14,878 nucleotides of DNA from Hippea sp964442345 (GCA_964442345.1 CAYTZD010000041.1:1-14878), one strand, 5' to 3'. Shown: positions 7,629 to 14,603, numbered from the stretch's first letter. The notes: generated from the sequence alone by a model not told the origin. Made by a program: numbers and translations.

Positions 7629-10600
7629 TTATCTTCTTCTTATATCCTTAAGCAGCTCGACATCCAAACAGAGTGCTTGCATCTCTTTTATCAACACATT
7701 AAACGACTCTGGCACTCCACCCAAAGGAATTGGCCTTCCTTTAACTATGGCTTCATAGGTTCTATTTCTTCCTGTAACATCATCCGATTTTACCGTAAGC
7801 ATCTCATGAAGTGCATAAGCCGCGCCATATCCTTCAAGCGCCCAGACCTCCATCTCTCCAAATCTCTGGCCACCGAATTGAGCCTTTCCACCCAAAGGCT
7901 GCTGTGTAACTAAAGAATAAGGTCCAACGCTTCTTGCATGCACCTTATCATCAACAAGGTGATGCAGCTTCAGAACATACATAACACCAACGGTAACAGG
8001 CTCTTTAAATTTTTCTCCTGTTATACCGTCGTACACTTCGCTTTTTAGCTCTTTAAAGCCAACCATATCCATTAAGTACTTCAGATCATTCTCTTTTGCA
8101 CCTTCAAAAACAGGGTTGGCAAAGTGGACACCATTTTTCCACTCTTTTGCGTATTTTTCTATCTCTTCATCGCTTAGAGAGTCTATAAACTCTTCTGCCT
8201 TCTTGCTATTGAATACTCTCTTTATGAAATCCCTTAACAGATCTTTTCTGCCCGCCTTTAGAAGTTCGTCTATCTTCTTACCCAAACCTTTTGATAGCCA
8301 CCCAAGATGCGTCTCCATTATCTGGCCTATATTCATTCTTGAAGGAACACCCAAAGGGTTAAGCACTATATCAACAGGCGTTCCATCTTCCAAGAAAGGC
8401 AAATCCTGAACAGGCAGAATCTTAGAGACAACACCCTTGTTTCCGTGACGACCACTCATCTTATCGCCAACGGATAGCTTTCTTTTTGTTGCTATATAAA
8501 CATTAATCACGGAAATAACGCCAGGTGGCAGATCGCTTTCTTTCTCTATGCCTTTTAGAAGCTTATTGTGATGCTCTTTGATAGATTTCTCCATCTCTCT
8601 GTAATGTTTATTCAAAGCCTTCAAGTCAAAATCTTTCGGTAGAAGTTTTTCAAGTTCTGTCTCTTTTAAGCCTTCGATATCCTTCTCTTCTATAGCTTTG
8701 CCCTTCTTAAATACCTTTGAGCCTATCTTTACATCTTCTTTTGGTTCATAACCAATAATAGCTTCTTTTATGCTATCTATCTTTAGTTTCTTTAGTAATT
8801 TAAGCTTGTTCTTTAGCTCTTTTTCTATCTTCTGCTTCTCTTGTGCTATTATCTCTTTCTCTCGTGGATTTATATCTGCCCCACGCCTGTGAAGTATCTT
8901 AACATCAACAACGATACCGGAAGTATCCGGCGGAACCCTTAAAGAAGAATCGGCAACATTTGCAGCCTTCTCACCAAAGATAGATCGCAAAAGCTTCTCT
9001 TCTGGAGAGTAATGCGTCTCTGCCTTTGGCGTAACCTTACCAACCAGTATATCGCCAGGCTTTACATAAGCTCCGATTCTTACAATTCCGTTTTTATCAA
9101 GATTTCTTAAGGTTTCGCTTGATGCGTTAGGAACATCGGCTGTAACTTCTTCCATTCCAAATTTTGTATCCCTGACATAGACGCTGAACTCTTTTATGTG
9201 AATTGAAGTATACAGGTCTTCTTCAACAACCCTTCTTGAGATTGTAATACCATCTTCATAGTTATAACCACGCCAAGATACAAAAGCAACGACAAGGTTT
9301 TTACCCAGTGCAAGCTCACCTTTATCCATAGAAGGACCATCGGCTATAATTTGGCCTTCCTTCACATAATCTCCAACATCAACAACAGGCGTCTGCGTAA
9401 AGCAGGTATCCTGATTTGACCTTAAAAACTTCTTCAGTGGATAAACATCAAGCTCATACCCGTCTTCTGTCTTAACTGCAACATAAATTTTATCGTCTAT
9501 TCTTACAACTTTGCCGTCTCTTTTTGCCACAACAGCGTATCTTGAATACTTTGCAACAACAGGCTCAAGACCCGTTCCCACAAGTGGAGCTTCCGGCCTT
9601 ATCAAAGGCACAGCCTGTCTCTGCATGTTTGAACCCATCAGTGCTCTGTTTGCGTCGTCATGCTCTAAAAATGGTATCAAACCTGCAGCAACAGATACTA
9701 TCTGATTTGGTGAAACATCCATTAAGTCTATCTCGTTATTGCGAACAACAACGAATTCGCCATCTTTTCTTGCTGCGACATACTCATTCTTGAATGTCCC
9801 ATCTTCGTTTAATGGAGCAGATGCTTGAGCGATTATGTGCCCTTTCTCCTTAGATGCACTCAAATATACGACTTCGTCTGTAACCCTTCCATCCTTAACA
9901 ACCCTGTAAGGTGTCTCTATAAAACCAAGCTCGTTTATGTTTGCGTATATTGCCAATGAAGAGATAAGTCCAATATTTGCACCTTCTGGTGTCTCAATAG
10001 GACATATCCTTCCGTAATGCGTCGGATGGACATCCCTGACTTCAAAGCCAGCCCTTTCTCTTGTTAGTCCACCACTTCCCAAAGCAGACAATCTTCTTTT
10101 GTGGGATATCTCAGATAGTATATTGGTCTGATCCATAAATTGAGAAAGCTGACCCGTCGCAAAGAAATCCTTTATAGCAACGGCAACAGGTTTTGTGTTA
10201 ATAACATCATACGGCATTATATTCTCAATTTCGCGCATTACCATCTTATCTTTAATAAGCCTTTGCATACGCAGCAGGCCGTTTCTAATCTCCTTATACA
10301 GCTGATCACCAACAAGATTGACTTTTCTGTTGCTTAAGCTATCAACATCATCTGGATAAACCTGGTCGTTTTCAAGCAAAACAATATGATTCATTATACC
10401 AACAAGGTCATCTTTGGTTAAAACCCTAACATCTTCTGGCACATTTATGTTAAAGGTCTCATTGAGTCTTATTCTTCCTTCTAAGGATATATCATATCTC
10501 TCTGGATTAAAGAACAGATTCTCAAAAAACTTCTTCGCATCTTCAATTGATGTATGCTCACCTGGCCTTAGAAGCGTATGTATAAAGATTCTTGCAACAT

Positions 10601-11708
10601 CTTCATCATCCAAACCTTCAGGTAAAGCAACCCTTCTTTTGTTTAGAACTTCTCGTGCAGCAATAAGCGTATTAAGAATTAGATAATCATCAAATTTGGA
10701 ATAGACAACATCAAATTCCGTATCAAAGTTTTTGATAAAACTCAATTTCTCTTTCGTAAGTTTGGTTGCAGGACGAAGAATCTCTTCTTCATCTTCTGTA
10801 TCTATCTTCAAATAAGATGCTAAAAACTTATCCTGAATATCAGATTCCCTTATCGGAACATACTCAACATTTGCATCGGATAACTTCTTAAAAGCCCTTG
10901 TTGTTATCTTTTTACCTTCTTTGACGATAACCTCTCCGTCTGCTTCTATATCGGAATCAGCCTTTAATCCTATTACCGACTCATTTAAGGCAGCATAAAT
11001 CATGCCATCTTCAATCTTAACATGAACGGTTTCATAGAATGTTTTAAGTATCTCAATCTCATCCATACCCAAAGCTTGAAGTAATATCGTTGCAGGAAAC
11101 TTCTTCTTTCTATCTATGCGTGTTGAAAGAATCTCTCTTGTTTCGGTTTCAAACTCTATCCAGCTGCCTCTTTCTGGTATAATTTGGCCATAAAACAGAC
11201 CGCGACCTGCAAATTCAGAGAGTTTTTTGAATATAACACCCGGAGATCTGTGCAACTGACCAACAATAACCCTTTCAACGCCGTTTATTACGAAACTTCC
11301 TGTATCCGTAATCAAAGGCAGTTCGCCCACATATATATTCTGCTCTTTTATATCTTCGATATCTAACTTTTCACCTGTATTTTCATCTATATTCCACTGC
11401 GTAAGCCTAACCTTTAAAATCAGATTACCTGTATATGATAACCCTTTTATTTTACACTCTTCAGGCGAAAACTTCGGCGGTGTTATCTCCCAATCAACAA
11501 GGTCAAGCCTTAGCCTTCCGTGAACATCATCTATAGGGAAAATGGACTTAAGCGCATTATCCAGATTTTTTTCTCTTTTACTGTTTTTGTTTATAAACTC
11601 TCTAAAAGAATTTATGTTAAGCCTTAAAAGGTCAGGAATATCCAAAACCTTTTTAGTTTTTGAGAAATTAACTCTCATTCTGTATTGTAATTTTAGAGGC
11701 TCAGCCAT
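7629..11708 (-). CDS. rpoB: DNA-directed RNA polymerase subunit beta
   Basis: A 1359-residue beta subunit, which forms the catalytic cleft with beta' and is the rifampicin target. The rifampicin region is at 520-545. The residues equivalent to E. coli Gln513, Asp516, His526 and Ser531 are all kept (Gln523, Asp526, His536, Ser541), which predicts a rifampicin-sensitive enzyme. Conserved blocks include HPTHYGRICPIETPEG (561-576), SWRGYNYEDG (811-820), GDKMSGRHGNKG (1081-1092) and the C-terminal KAQFGGQRFGEMEVWALE (1275-1292). A Lys/Glu-rich, probably helical insertion at about 940-1060 corresponds to beta SI2 of E. coli. The ATG at 11708 is preceded by GAGGTG at 11718-11713. An intrinsic terminator lies upstream in the 99-nt gap after rplL, so expression probably depends on read-through. 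Confidence 0.99.
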   Translation of the reverse strand: MAEPLKLQYRMRVNFSKTKKVLDIPDLLRLNINSFREFINKNSKREKNLDNALKSIFPIDDVHGRLRLDLVDWEITPPKFSPEECKIKGLSYTGNLILKVRLTQWNIDENTGEKLDIEDIKEQNIYVGELPLITDTGSFVINGVERVIVGQLHRSPGVIFKKLSEFAGRGLFYGQIIPERGSWIEFETETREILSTRIDRKKKFPATILLQALGMDEIEILKTFYETVHVKIEDGMIYAALNESVIGLKADSDIEADGEVIVKEGKKITTRAFKKLSDANVEYVPIRESDIQDKFLASYLKIDTEDEEEILRPATKLTKEKLSFIKNFDTEFDVVYSKFDDYLILNTLIAAREVLNKRRVALPEGLDDEDVARIFIHTLLRPGEHTSIEDAKKFFENLFFNPERYDISLEGRIRLNETFNINVPEDVRVLTKDDLVGIMNHIVLLENDQVYPDDVDSLSNRKVNLVGDQLYKEIRNGLLRMQRLIKDKMVMREIENIMPYDVINTKPVAVAIKDFFATGQLSQFMDQTNILSEISHKRRLSALGSGGLTRERAGFEVRDVHPTHYGRICPIETPEGANIGLISSLAIYANINELGFIETPYRVVKDGRVTDEVVYLSASKEKGHIIAQASAPLNEDGTFKNEYVAARKDGEFVVVRNNEIDLMDVSPNQIVSVAAGLIPFLEHDDANRALMGSNMQRQAVPLIRPEAPLVGTGLEPVVAKYSRYAVVAKRDGKVVRIDDKIYVAVKTEDGYELDVYPLKKFLRSNQDTCFTQTPVVDVGDYVKEGQIIADGPSMDKGELALGKNLVVAFVSWRGYNYEDGITISRRVVEEDLYTSIHIKEFSVYVRDTKFGMEEVTADVPNASSETLRNLDKNGIVRIGAYVKPGDILVGKVTPKAETHYSPEEKLLRSIFGEKAANVADSSLRVPPDTSGIVVDVKILHRRGADINPREKEIIAQEKQKIEKELKNKLKLLKKLKIDSIKEAIIGYEPKEDVKIGSKVFKKGKAIEEKDIEGLKETELEKLLPKDFDLKALNKHYREMEKSIKEHHNKLLKGIEKESDLPPGVISVINVYIATKRKLSVGDKMSGRHGNKGVVSKILPVQDLPFLEDGTPVDIVLNPLGVPSRMNIGQIMETHLGWLSKGLGKKIDELLKAGRKDLLRDFIKRVFNSKKAEEFIDSLSDEEIEKYAKEWKNGVHFANPVFEGAKENDLKYLMDMVGFKELKSEVYDGITGEKFKEPVTVGVMYVLKLHHLVDDKVHARSVGPYSLVTQQPLGGKAQFGGQRFGEMEVWALEGYGAAYALHEMLTVKSDDVTGRNRTYEAIVKGRPIPLGGVPESFNVLIKEMQALCLDVELLKDIRRR

Positions 11709-11722
11709 TATGCACCTCGTTT

Positions 11723-11747
11723 ATTTTTTAGAAAGATTTTTTAGAAA
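11723..11747 (-). repeat. Tandem 12-base direct repeat before rpoB
   Basis: Minus strand TTTCTAAAAAAT occurs twice, at 11747-11736 and 11734-11723, separated by a single C, so the period is 13. The first copy overlaps the end of the U tract of the terminator and the second ends 5 nt upstream of the rpoB Shine-Dalgarno sequence. The copies are identical but of low complexity (only T, A and one C), so local slippage is a possible origin. No function is known to me. Confidence 0.75.
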
Positions 11748-11781
11748 AAAAAAGGAAAGAGACTTTAAGCCTCTTTCCTTT
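11745..11781 (-). terminator. Intrinsic terminator / attenuator between rplL and rpoB
   Basis: In the transcript, AAAGGAAAGAG (11781-11771) pairs perfectly with CTCTTTCCTTT (11761-11751). One G-U and one C-G pair extend the stem to 13 bp, around a 5-nt loop. Nine U residues follow or overlap the 3' arm (11753-11745). This is a textbook rho-independent terminator. Because rpoB and rpoC lie downstream on the same strand, it is expected to be partial, as with the known E. coli rplL-rpoB attenuator, which lowers polymerase output relative to L10 and L12. The efficiency cannot be read from sequence. Confidence 0.92.
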
Positions 11782-11791
11782 ATCCGATAAA
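11779..11791 (-). repeat. Short palindrome abutting the rplL-rpoB terminator
   Basis: Minus strand TTTATC, G, GATAAA is a perfect 6-base inverted repeat around one base. Its last three A residues are also the first three bases of the terminator stem. As RNA it could form only a weak 4-bp hairpin with a UCGGA loop; as DNA it could be a small operator. Chance occurrence in AT-rich DNA is likely. Confidence 0.4.
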
Positions 11792-11807
11792 CCCACCTTA
11801 TAATCTA

Positions 11808-12197
11808 CTATTTAATCTCGACTTCAGCGCCAGCTTCTTCTAATTTTGCCTTAATCTGCTCAGCCTCTTCTTTGCTTACTTTCTCTTTTACTGCCTTTGG
11901 AGCAGAATCAACAAGTGCTTTTGCTTCTTTTAGGCCAAGACCTGTTATCTCTCTTACAACCTTGATAACCTGAATCTTCTTATCGCCAGCTTTGTTAAGA
12001 ACAACATCAAACTCTGTCTTCTCTTCAGCAGCAGCCTCTCCACCGCCAGCAGCAGGTGCAGCAGCAGCTACAGCAGCAACAGGTGCAGCAGCACTTACAC
12101 CAAATTTATCTTCAAGCTCCTTTACAAACTCTGCAAGCTCAACAACTGTCATATTTTCAATAAATTTAATAACATCTTCTTTTGTAATCTCTGCCAT
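11808..12197 (-). CDS. rplL: 50S ribosomal protein L7/L12
   Basis: A 129-residue stalk protein, present in several copies per ribosome, that recruits and stimulates the translational GTPases. The N-terminal dimerisation domain (residues 1-32) binds the L10 helix. A flexible Ala/Gly-rich hinge spans about 33-59, and the globular C-terminal domain spans 60-129 with the factor-contact segment KKIQVIKVVREITGLGLKEAK at 73-93. Length is slightly above the usual 120-125, mostly in the hinge, which is encoded by imperfect GCA/GCT repeats. ATG at 12197 follows a strong AAGGAGGT. The stop TAG is followed at once by a second in-frame TAG. It lies 15 nt after rplJ, and the two are probably translated together to keep the stalk stoichiometry. 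Confidence 0.98.
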   Translation of the reverse strand: MAEITKEDVIKFIENMTVVELAEFVKELEDKFGVSAAAPVAAVAAAAPAAGGGEAAAEEKTEFDVVLNKAGDKKIQVIKVVREITGLGLKEAKALVDSAPKAVKEKVSKEEAEQIKAKLEEAGAEVEIK

Positions 12198-12212
12198 TAT
12201 TAAACCTCCTTC

Positions 12213-12737
12213 TTAATTTTCCTTTGATTTTTTCTCTTCTATTGCCTTAAGCACATACAGAAGCTGCCTTATGTTTGCCGCCAAAACATTGACAAAACCA
12301 GAAATTGGAGCCTTCATAGTGCCAAGCAGCTGAGCAAGCATTACCTCTTTTGGTGGCAGTTTGCTCAAAGCCTTAATATCATCTGCCGTCAGAAGCTTGC
12401 CTTCAAGCGAGCCAAACTTAATCTCAAGCTTGCCGTACTCTTTTGCCTTCTCAACCATAATCTTGGCAAGCACAGCAGGGTCATCAAAACCCAATGCAAA
12501 AGCATTTGGCCCTTTTAGCTGCTCTGTCATTGATTCCCAAGCCGTACCTTCAACAGCCTTCTTAACAATATTGTTCTTGATAACATTGAAGGTGCAGCCC
12601 TGCTCTTTGATGGCGTTTCTGATGGATTCCATCTCTGCCACCGTAAGACCCGTATAGCTTGCAGCTATAAGGATCTTGGCATCCTTCAGCTTCTCCCTTA
12701 GCCTGTCGGCTAACTCAACCTTTCGCTCTCTCTTCAA
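12213..12737 (-). CDS. rplJ: 50S ribosomal protein L10
   Basis: A 174-residue L10 that anchors the L7/L12 stalk on 23S rRNA together with L11. The N-terminal RNA-binding domain (about 1-130) includes ASYTGLTVAEM and FNVIKNNIVKKA. The C-terminal helix (about 153-174, VLAANIRQLLYVLKAIEEKK) is the landing site for L12 dimers. Length is in the family range of 165-180. The start is TTG at 12737, because AAGGAGGGGG (12750-12741) sits at ideal spacing and no ATG or GTG lies in frame close by. A 109-nt gap separates it from rplA and contains an L10 leader RNA, so the L10-L12 complex probably represses translation of its own message. The rare TTG start may also lower initiation. Confidence 0.98.
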   Translation of the reverse strand: MKRERKVELADRLREKLKDAKILIAASYTGLTVAEMESIRNAIKEQGCTFNVIKNNIVKKAVEGTAWESMTEQLKGPNAFALGFDDPAVLAKIMVEKAKEYGKLEIKFGSLEGKLLTADDIKALSKLPPKEVMLAQLLGTMKAPISGFVNVLAANIRQLLYVLKAIEEKKSKEN

Positions 12738-12740
12738 TAT

Positions 12741-12750
12741 CCCCCTCCTT
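12741..12750 (-). promoter_or_regulatory. Ribosome binding site that fixes the TTG start of rplJ
   Basis: Minus-strand AAGGAGGGGG precedes ATA and then TTG (12737-12735). From the AGGAGG core the spacing is 6 nt. It lies ten bases after the closing stem of the L10 leader, so folding of that leader could control access to it. Confidence 0.8.
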
Positions 12751-12759
12751 TCTTGGACG

Positions 12760-12821
12760 GGTCAAAAACTGGCCTCTTGCAGGCTACTTTAAAGCCCAAA
12801 GGCTACCCGCAGTCTTTGACC
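12760..12821 (-). ncRNA. Ribosomal protein L10 leader (autoregulatory mRNA element)
   Basis: The leader of rplJ folds with a 7-bp closing stem, GGTCAAA (12821-12815) with TTTGACC (12766-12760). Inside it, ACTG pairs with CAGT, then GCGGG pairs with CCTGC, and a small apical hairpin forms from AGCC and GGCT. The GACTGCGGGTAGCC start, the TTTAAAG segment and the CCTGCAAGAGGCC return strand resemble the L10 leader family, whose kink-turn-containing stem mimics the L10 site on 23S rRNA. In that family the L10-(L12)n complex binds and represses rplJL. The start of rplJ lies 23 nt downstream. The structure is read directly; the family assignment is from memory. Confidence 0.85.
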
Positions 12822-12832
12822 TCTCAAATTTT

Positions 12833-12861
12833 TATATATGTTAACGCTAAAGTGATTGCAC
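12833..12861 (-). promoter_or_regulatory. Weak candidate promoter for rplJ-rplL
   Basis: The minus strand has an AT-rich block with TATATA (12838-12833) and an overlapping TATAAA (12836-12831), about 10 nt before the L10 leader. A 17-base spacer places GTGCAA (12861-12856) at -35, which matches only 3 of 6 consensus bases. It would start transcripts just ahead of the leader, which is sensible biologically, but read-through from rplA is equally possible. Confidence 0.3.
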
Positions 12862-13539
12862 ATTTATTTTCACACTTGGAGAATGCGTCGTGGCTATATG
12901 GAAAGATTTTATATATCTTCCCTTTGCTGCAGCCGGTTTTGCCTTAATTACGGCATCATGCAGTGCCATTATATTCTCTTTTAGTTTATCGTTATCAAAC
13001 GATCTTTTACCAACACCAACATGAATATTCGCCGTCTTGTCAACCCTAAATTCAACTTCACCTGCTTTTGCTCTCTTTACTGCATCTGCAACATCAAATG
13101 TAACAGTGCCTACCTTTGGGTTTGGCATAAGTCCTCTTGGACCTAAGATTTTACCCAAGCGTCCAACTATGCCCATCATGTCTGGTGTCGCTATTACCTT
13201 ATCAAAATCAAGCCAGCCTTCTTTGGCAATCTTATCTGCGTATTCCTGACCACCAACATAATCAGCGCCAGCTTCTTCAGCTTCCTTAATCTTTTCGCCT
13301 TTAGCAAAAACAAGAACCTTAACGCTTTTACCTGTGCCGTGTGGTAAGGTTACTGAACCCCTTACGACCTGATCTGAATGTTTTGGGTCAACACCCAACT
13401 TCATATGAACTTCAACAGTTTCATCGTAATTGGCATACGCTATCTCTTTAAGAATCTTCAAAGCTTCATCTAAAGAATACTCTTTTAGATGATCGTACTT
13501 TTTTAATGCTTCAATGTACTTTTTACCTCTCTTTCCCAT
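12847..13539 (-). CDS. rplA: 50S ribosomal protein L1
   Basis: A 230-residue L1 that forms the mobile stalk at the ribosomal E site and helps release deacylated tRNA; in many bacteria it also represses its own mRNA. The signature ILGPRGLMPNPKVGTV is at 131-146, flanked by the two-domain fold. Family length is 225-235. ATG at 13539 follows AAAGGAGAG. The C-terminal RNA-contact motif is unusual: the family TTMG(P/A) segment here reads TTHSPS at 217-222, so the Met and Gly of the Thr-Met-Gly triad are replaced by His219 and Ser220. It follows rplK after 64 nt that contain a hairpin, rather than lying almost contiguous as in many genomes. The identity is certain; the effect of the substitutions is not known. 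Confidence 0.97.
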   Translation of the reverse strand: MGKRGKKYIEALKKYDHLKEYSLDEALKILKEIAYANYDETVEVHMKLGVDPKHSDQVVRGSVTLPHGTGKSVKVLVFAKGEKIKEAEEAGADYVGGQEYADKIAKEGWLDFDKVIATPDMMGIVGRLGKILGPRGLMPNPKVGTVTFDVADAVKRAKAGEVEFRVDKTANIHVGVGKRSFDNDKLKENIMALHDAVIKAKPAAAKGRYIKSFHIATTHSPSVKINVQSL

Positions 13540-13540
13540 C

Positions 13541-13563
13541 GCTCTCTCCTTTCTTTAAAGAGC
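13541..13563 (-). promoter_or_regulatory. Possible hairpin displaying the rplA Shine-Dalgarno in its loop
   Basis: In the transcript, GCTCT (13563-13559) can pair with AGAGC (13545-13541), one base before the rplA ATG. The 13-nt loop contains the AGGAG core (13550-13546). Only 5 bp support it, so it may be accidental. It follows directly after a larger hairpin in the same gap. Confidence 0.3.
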
Positions 13564-13565
13564 TC

Positions 13566-13586
13566 CCACTTCCTTCTAAGGAGTGG
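13566..13586 (-). promoter_or_regulatory. Hairpin in the rplK-rplA gap, possible L1 control site
   Basis: The transcript reads CCACTCCTT, AGA, AGGAAGTGG. Pairing gives five base pairs, one C-A mismatch and three more pairs including a U-G, closed by a 3-nt loop. No U tract follows, so it does not look like a terminator. Its place ahead of rplA, and the lack of room for a leader before rplK (13 nt), make it a candidate for L1 binding or for pacing between the two genes. I could not match it with confidence to the L1-binding consensus. Confidence 0.4.
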
Positions 13587-13603
13587 TAAAATCTGCTTTA
13601 GTT

Positions 13604-14035
13604 TTAGAAATCTTCAACTTCAACACCCATATTCATTGCCGTTCCAGCAACGGTCTTCATAGCCTTATGCAAATCATTGGTGTTTAAATCCGGCAATTTT
13701 ATCTTTGCTATCTCTTCAAGCTGCTGTTTGGTAAGCTTTCCAACCTTAACCCTTGCAGGGTCAGATGATCCCTTCTCAATGCCCAAAGCCTTCTTTATCA
13801 GTGAGCTTGCTGGTGGCGTCTTTGTAATAAAATCAAAGGACCTATCAGCATACACCGTGATGATGACAGGCACTATATCGCCCATTCTATCCTTTGTAAC
13901 ATCATTGAACTTCTTGACGAAGTCCATAATATTTACACCATGCTGACCAAGTGCAGGACCAACCGGCGGAGCAGGTGATGCCTTACCAGCTTCTATCTGC
14001 AGCTTAATCTGGGCTACGACTTCCTTCTTACCCAT
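13604..14035 (-). CDS. rplK: 50S ribosomal protein L11
   Basis: A 143-residue L11 that binds 23S rRNA at the GTPase-associated centre next to L10, and is the site of thiostrepton action and of stringent-response signalling. The N-terminal domain has the proline motif SPAPPVGPALGQHGVNIMDF at 20-39. The C-terminal RNA-binding domain (about 72-143) carries TKTPPASSLIKKALG at 71-85 and ends GTAMNMGVEVEDF. Usual length is 140-143. ATG at 14035 has AAAGGAG upstream, which overlaps the nusG stop, with a 13-nt gap. The short gap leaves no space for the E. coli-type L1 operator before rplK. Confidence 0.98.
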   Translation of the reverse strand: MGKKEVVAQIKLQIEAGKASPAPPVGPALGQHGVNIMDFVKKFNDVTKDRMGDIVPVIITVYADRSFDFITKTPPASSLIKKALGIEKGSSDPARVKVGKLTKQQLEEIAKIKLPDLNTNDLHKAMKTVAGTAMNMGVEVEDF

Positions 14036-14048
14036 TGCTCAAACTCCT

Positions 14049-14588
14049 TTATTCAACTTTCTCGACTTGATTGTAATTCAACTCAACCGGCGTCGAACGA
14101 CCGAAAATACTTATCAATATCCTTAATCTACCTTTATCTACATCAACTTCTTCTATTGTTCCTGTAAAGTTAGCAAATGGACCATCCAATACCCTTACAG
14201 ATTCACCCGGTTCAAACGATACAGACAATCTTGGAGCTTCTTTGGAACTCTCTACTCTCTCTTTAATCTGTCTTATTTCGTTTTCATCCATAGGAACGGG
14301 CTCTTTACCATAACCTACAAAGCCTGAGACAAACGACATACGCTTTACAAGGTTATAAAGTTTATCGCTCATCCTTGCTTTTACGAACACATAGCTCGGA
14401 TAGAGACACTTCTTAACCTTCTCTTTCTTGTTGTTTTTTCTTATCTCAATAACTTCTTCTAACGGCACAAAGATCTCTTCAACATCGTCTTCAATACCGG
14501 CACTCTTCAGCTTATTTTCGAGCATAGATTTAACTTTCTCTTCATAACCAACCTGCGTATGGATAGCATACCACTTAAAATCGCTCAT
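14049..14588 (-). CDS. nusG: Transcription elongation and antitermination factor NusG
   Basis: A 179-residue NusG that binds the RNA polymerase clamp to suppress pausing, and links the polymerase to Rho or to ribosomal protein S10. The NGN domain occupies about 1-115, with the N-terminal KWYAIHTQVGYEEKV, the charged segment PLEEVIEIRKNNKKEKVKK (42-60) and the YPSYVFV strand (63-69). The KOW domain is at about 125-179, with FEPGESVRVLDGPFANFTG at 125-143. Length is typical (175-185) and there is no large inserted domain, unlike some thermophiles such as Thermotoga. ATG at 14588 has AGAAGG upstream, starting one nucleotide after the secE stop in a gap of 15 nt. secE-nusG-rplK is the standard bacterial order. 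Confidence 0.98.
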   Translation of the reverse strand: MSDFKWYAIHTQVGYEEKVKSMLENKLKSAGIEDDVEEIFVPLEEVIEIRKNNKKEKVKKCLYPSYVFVKARMSDKLYNLVKRMSFVSGFVGYGKEPVPMDENEIRQIKERVESSKEAPRLSVSFEPGESVRVLDGPFANFTGTIEEVDVDKGRLRILISIFGRSTPVELNYNQVEKVE

Positions 14589-14603
14589 TTATGATAACCT
14601 TCT

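Noticed and set aside
12024..12096. GCA-rich repeat tract that could be a microsatellite or CRISPR-like array
   Set aside because: It encodes the Ala/Gly-rich hinge of L7/L12 in frame; the repetition is explained by protein composition and there are no spacers.
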